64,000 nt of DNA from the NCBI GenBank assembly GCA_934096585.1, contig CAKOMG010000004.1, positions 62,001-126,000 of the forward strand, read 5' to 3'. Numbering within the stretch: position 1 is the stretch's first letter; each line of letters starts with the position of its first letter. Origin of the DNA: an uncultured Bacilli bacterium. GTDB taxonomy: Bacteria; Bacillota_I; Bacilli_A; ML615J-28; CAG-698. Under the pieces are notes generated by a model, which was not told where the DNA came from, did not search any database, and saw only the letters and a list, made by a program, of their open reading frames with translations. Below, one piece after another: positions 61,319-64,000 of the stretch. The position numbers and the translations under genes were made by a program.

Positions 61319-61380
61319 AGATAGATAAGTAAAAAGATTATGAATTATAGTTGAATTGCTCTTTTTTTTAATAATTAATA

Positions 61381-61409
61381 TTGAGAAAAAATGAAAAACA
61401 TGGTAAAAT
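61381..61409 (+). promoter_or_regulatory. Promoter of the SWIM-SNF2 pair
   Basis: TTGAGA (61381-61386), 17 bases, TAAAAT (61404-61409), about 20 bases ahead of the start codon. Confidence 0.65.
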
Positions 61410-61429
61410 AAACTATTAAGGAGTATTTT

Positions 61430-62827
61430 ATGGCAATTAATAATTTTGATTCTTTGAAAGACATTGATGTAATAGACTATTTTGGTTATACGATTGCTAA
61501 AAGAGGAGAAAGCTATTTTAGAGAAGGACTTGTTACTAATGTTAATATAGTAAATAGAAATTACGTAACTGGGGTTGTCAAAGGAAGCAAAGATTATGAT
61601 GTTGAAATTAAAATAGAGAATAATAATTTATATACGCATTGTACTTGTAAATGTGATTTTCCATGTAAACATGCTGCTGCAGTTCTATATTATTTAATTG
61701 ATAAAAATCACGAAGTGGATAAAGGAAAAATTTTTATCCAATTAGTTAGAAAAATGAATGGAATATTGTCAATTAATAAAAATAATATAAAGCAATTCAT
61801 AAGTATTGTTAGAGAAGAAGTAAAAGAATCACAATTATTAAATGGTGAAGAAAAAATAAATAGATTATTTGATCTATTAAAAGCAATCAAATCGTTTTCT
61901 GTTCAAGTTTATAATGCGCAAATTAGAAACATTATTTTAGAAGAGTTCCAAAATGTAGATTACAATTCTGATTATTTTTATGAAAAAATGCTATATTTAA
62001 AAGACGAAGATGATTATTATTTAATGCTAGAAATTGTACCCTATTTAGATAAAGACCATATTACTAATAAAAAGTTATTAGACTTATTTTCAACGTGTGC
62101 CTTTTTATTAGAAAGTTATTATTCTAATGTTAAATCTAGTCAATCTTTGGGAATATATAATTTTAATTTTAAAGAATCTGATTATCGAAAAATCAAAACA
62201 AACAAATATAAAGTTGGAGAATATGTTAAGGGATTATATGAAGAAAAGCGATATAATGAAATAGAACCAATATATTTTTCTCAAACTAATTTAGTGTTCA
62301 AAACAGTTTATTATTATATAAAATCCAAAGAAGGAGATGTTCAAAATCAAGTTATAGAGGAATTGATTAATTCTATTGTTACAAAATATGATTTTGAAAG
62401 ATTTGTTAATTTAAATCTAAAATTAAGTGATAGCACTTATATATATCTTTTAGAACACTATAATAAACAAGTTGCATTAGAACTAATAAAAAAAGACAAT
62501 AAAATAGATGTATTATTAGATAATATAAGTTTAAGTAATTTCGAATTAATTGATGATATATTTGATGATATCAAAGAGGAATATAACAATAAATTATTAT
62601 TTACATATCAAAAAGTTATTTATTTTCATTTGAAAAATATGTTTAATTTATCTGATGAAACCTTTAAAAAACATTTAAAAAATTTGTATAGTTTGAAAAG
62701 TGGAAAATACATTTTATATTTTATGTATAGGGCATTATCAAATCAGTATTATTGGTATGACCACAACTTAATGTTGATATTTAAAAACTTTTTAATACAA
62801 AATAATATTTATTCGGCGGTGATGTAA
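61430..62827 (+). CDS. SWIM zinc-finger protein (YwqB-like)
   Basis: This 465-residue cytosolic protein has a SWIM zinc finger near the N-terminus, CTCKCDFPCKHAAAVLYYL (C-x-C-xn-C-x-H), at about residues 70-88. It is preceded by a strand pair (YFREGLVTNVNIVNRNYVTGVV, in part) typical of the family. The remaining 370 residues are helical and lack a motif I know. SWIM proteins of this type are encoded next to SNF2 helicases in Bacillus (ywqB beside ywqA), and the next gene here, two bases on, is such a helicase's start. A role in nucleic-acid handling with that helicase is likely but unproven. RBS AAGGAG. Confidence 0.82.
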   Translation: MAINNFDSLKDIDVIDYFGYTIAKRGESYFREGLVTNVNIVNRNYVTGVVKGSKDYDVEIKIENNNLYTHCTCKCDFPCKHAAAVLYYLIDKNHEVDKGKIFIQLVRKMNGILSINKNNIKQFISIVREEVKESQLLNGEEKINRLFDLLKAIKSFSVQVYNAQIRNIILEEFQNVDYNSDYFYEKMLYLKDEDDYYLMLEIVPYLDKDHITNKKLLDLFSTCAFLLESYYSNVKSSQSLGIYNFNFKESDYRKIKTNKYKVGEYVKGLYEEKRYNEIEPIYFSQTNLVFKTVYYYIKSKEGDVQNQVIEELINSIVTKYDFERFVNLNLKLSDSTYIYLLEHYNKQVALELIKKDNKIDVLLDNISLSNFELIDDIFDDIKEEYNNKLLFTYQKVIYFHLKNMFNLSDETFKKHLKNLYSLKSGKYILYFMYRALSNQYYWYDHNLMLIFKNFLIQNNIYSAVM

Positions 62828-62829
62828 TT

Positions 62830-64000
62830 ATGGAAACAAAAATTATTATTGAAAACCAATTAAATGATTACTTAAATGCCCAAGTGAACGAAGATTTGCA
62901 AGCTAATAGGTTTTTTGAAATAACATCTTTAAATCAAGAAATTATTATTATAAAAGATCAAATATTAATTAATTATAATTTATTTATTCCGGAATCGCTA
63001 TTTGAATATCCAATTATGACTTTAAAGGTCAATGGTGATTATAATAGTCCTCAATTTGGTAAAGTTTTAAGTTTTAATTGCGAAATGTGTTATGCAAGTA
63101 AGTATATGTGTTCTCACTTAATTGCTTTAATTAACCAAATTAATGCACATAAATTTGATAATATTTTATATGACGATGCTTTAATTGCGGAAATTAAAGA
63201 TAAGTATAATGATTATATTCAAAATCAAAAAAGTAAGATGGCAACAATTGCCTTAACAAAACTAAATAATTTAGTAACGGATATTAAAAAAACAGAAAAA
63301 ATCTCCATGCACCAACAATTATCCTTAGAACCAATTTTAAGAATTGATGAACCTTCTAAACAGATAGGAATAAAAATTGGGGTTGGTAAAAAATTTGTAG
63401 TCAAGGATATTGAAGAATTGTTAAAGGCAATTAAAAATAAAGAAGTAATTAATTATTCTAAAACATTTAGTACGGATCATAACATTGATTCTTTTGATGA
63501 AAATAGCAAAAAATTTATAAATTTATTATTGTTAAATGGTGTATCTGCATTAACAAAAGATAAAAAAAATTTATTAATTACTCCAGCTTTTTATGATGAA
63601 ATTTTTAAAATTTATGTTAATAGTAATATAACTGTTGTTTTTAATGGAAAAAGCCTATCCTATTTAGTGACTGAAGAAAAGTATGATATCAAAGTACAAA
63701 TAAAAAATAATACTTTATTATTTAAAGATTTGGATATTGAATTTTTGTTGATAGGCGAAAAATACAATTATGTGGGAACAAATGGAATAATTAAATATAT
63801 TGATGAACCTTCAGAAGTAAAAAAATTACAAGAATTTTTGTTAAGTGAAAAGAAATTTGATTTTTCACTTATTAAAGAACAATTTGTGCAAGAAATATAC
63901 TCTCGTTTTTATGATTATATTGAAGTTGATGATAAATTCAAAGAAGAAAACCCATTAAAAGAATTAGATATAGAAGCTTATTTTGATTATCAAAATGATG
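62830..64000 (+). CDS. SNF2-family helicase, N-terminal part (3' partial)
   Basis: The frame is open from ATG 62830 to the window end, so the gene is cut; 390 residues are seen. A second zinc-type motif CEMCYASKYMCSH appears at about residues 84-96 (C-x2-C-x6-C-x-H, a SWIM variant). LEPILRIDEPSKQIGIKIGVGKKFVVKDIEELLKAIKN (in part) matches the opening of the SNF2-associated domain that precedes the ATPase core in bacterial SNF2 proteins such as YwqA. The Walker motifs would lie beyond the window. With the SWIM gene two bases upstream, the pair resembles Bacillus ywqA-ywqB in reverse order. Chromatin-like remodelling is not implied; the role of bacterial SNF2 proteins is mostly unknown. Confidence 0.75.
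   Translation, partial: METKIIIENQLNDYLNAQVNEDLQANRFFEITSLNQEIIIIKDQILINYNLFIPESLFEYPIMTLKVNGDYNSPQFGKVLSFNCEMCYASKYMCSHLIALINQINAHKFDNILYDDALIAEIKDKYNDYIQNQKSKMATIALTKLNNLVTDIKKTEKISMHQQLSLEPILRIDEPSKQIGIKIGVGKKFVVKDIEELLKAIKNKEVINYSKTFSTDHNIDSFDENSKKFINLLLLNGVSALTKDKKNLLITPAFYDEIFKIYVNSNITVVFNGKSLSYLVTEEKYDIKVQIKNNTLLFKDLDIEFLLIGEKYNYVGTNGIIKYIDEPSEVKKLQEFLLSEKKFDFSLIKEQFVQEIYSRFYDYIEVDDKFKEENPLKELDIEAYFDYQND

Noticed and set aside
1..64000. CRISPR arrays, rRNA, tRNA genes or insertion sequences
   Set aside because: No regularly spaced repeat arrays, no tRNA cloverleaf with T-loop GGTTCGA-type sequence, no rRNA-like GC-rich block and no transposase motif were noticed by eye.

Overview
This window comes from a very AT-rich, low-GC Gram-positive bacterium (Bacillota, class Bacilli or a reduced gut lineage close to it; the exact lineage is inference). 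The evidence is Bacillus-like gene order in several blocks: miaB-cotE; polA-mutM-coaE-dnaB-dnaI-thrS; trmFO-xerC; rpsB-tsf-pyrH-frr; addB-addA; a SWIM protein beside a SNF2-type helicase. Gram-positive DnaB/DnaI primosome genes, a threonine T-box leader, lipoproteins with lipoboxes and TTGACA-17-TATAAT promoters point the same way. TGA is used as a genuine stop (after addB and the LysM coat gene) and TGG encodes Trp, so this is not a code-4 Mollicute despite the composition. CotE, a SafA-like LysM protein and a sigma-E-like promoter suggest the organism makes, or recently made, endospores.

Layout. 1-3200: an RHS 'graveyard': a C-terminal RHS tip cut by the window edge with a candidate immunity gene, then a second, broken tip behind a copy of the same 32-bp junction with its own candidate immunity gene, then a decayed remnant. 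3200-14600: a mostly ordinary block with a GNAT enzyme, an Mrp/NBP35 Fe-S carrier fused to a NifX-like domain, miaB, the spore-coat pair, an InlB-repeat/SGNH lipoprotein, a DUF362-ferredoxin protein, small lipoproteins and an M15 carboxypeptidase. 14600-25900: the replication/repair block polA-mutM-coaE-unknown-dnaB-dnaI, pnuC on the opposite strand, and T-box-thrS with a CPBP protease and a TPR protein. 25900-32100: an aromatic-type amino-acid ABC transporter behind a Tyr-rich leader peptide and attenuator, an APC permease, a LysM protein and small membrane or lipoproteins.

32100-38650: trmFO-xerC, then a self-contained four-gene accessory operon with its own promoter and terminator. It encodes two TIR-family proteins that share a C-terminal domain, a 3-TM membrane protein, and a protein with two Rossmann-like domains plus a RyR domain. 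This is the best candidate for an undescribed system, plausibly NAD-centred immunity or signalling. 38650-42100: rpsB-tsf-pyrH-frr behind a structured leader.

42100-51700: a large collagen-like/beta-helix lipoprotein, a GNAT-like acyltransferase, mscL, the KtrB/KtrA potassium system, a DUF3737 beta-helix protein and an HD phosphohydrolase. 51700-61200: the AddB/AddA recombination nuclease (AddB short, with no visible Walker A motif), then anaerobic nucleotide reduction: nrdG, and opposite it nrdD, fused to a glutaredoxin-like domain and overlapping a thioredoxin-reductase-like gene whose NADPH motifs look degenerate. 61400-64000: a SWIM-domain protein and the start of a SNF2-type helicase cut by the window end. 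No rRNA, tRNA, insertion sequence or CRISPR array was seen.
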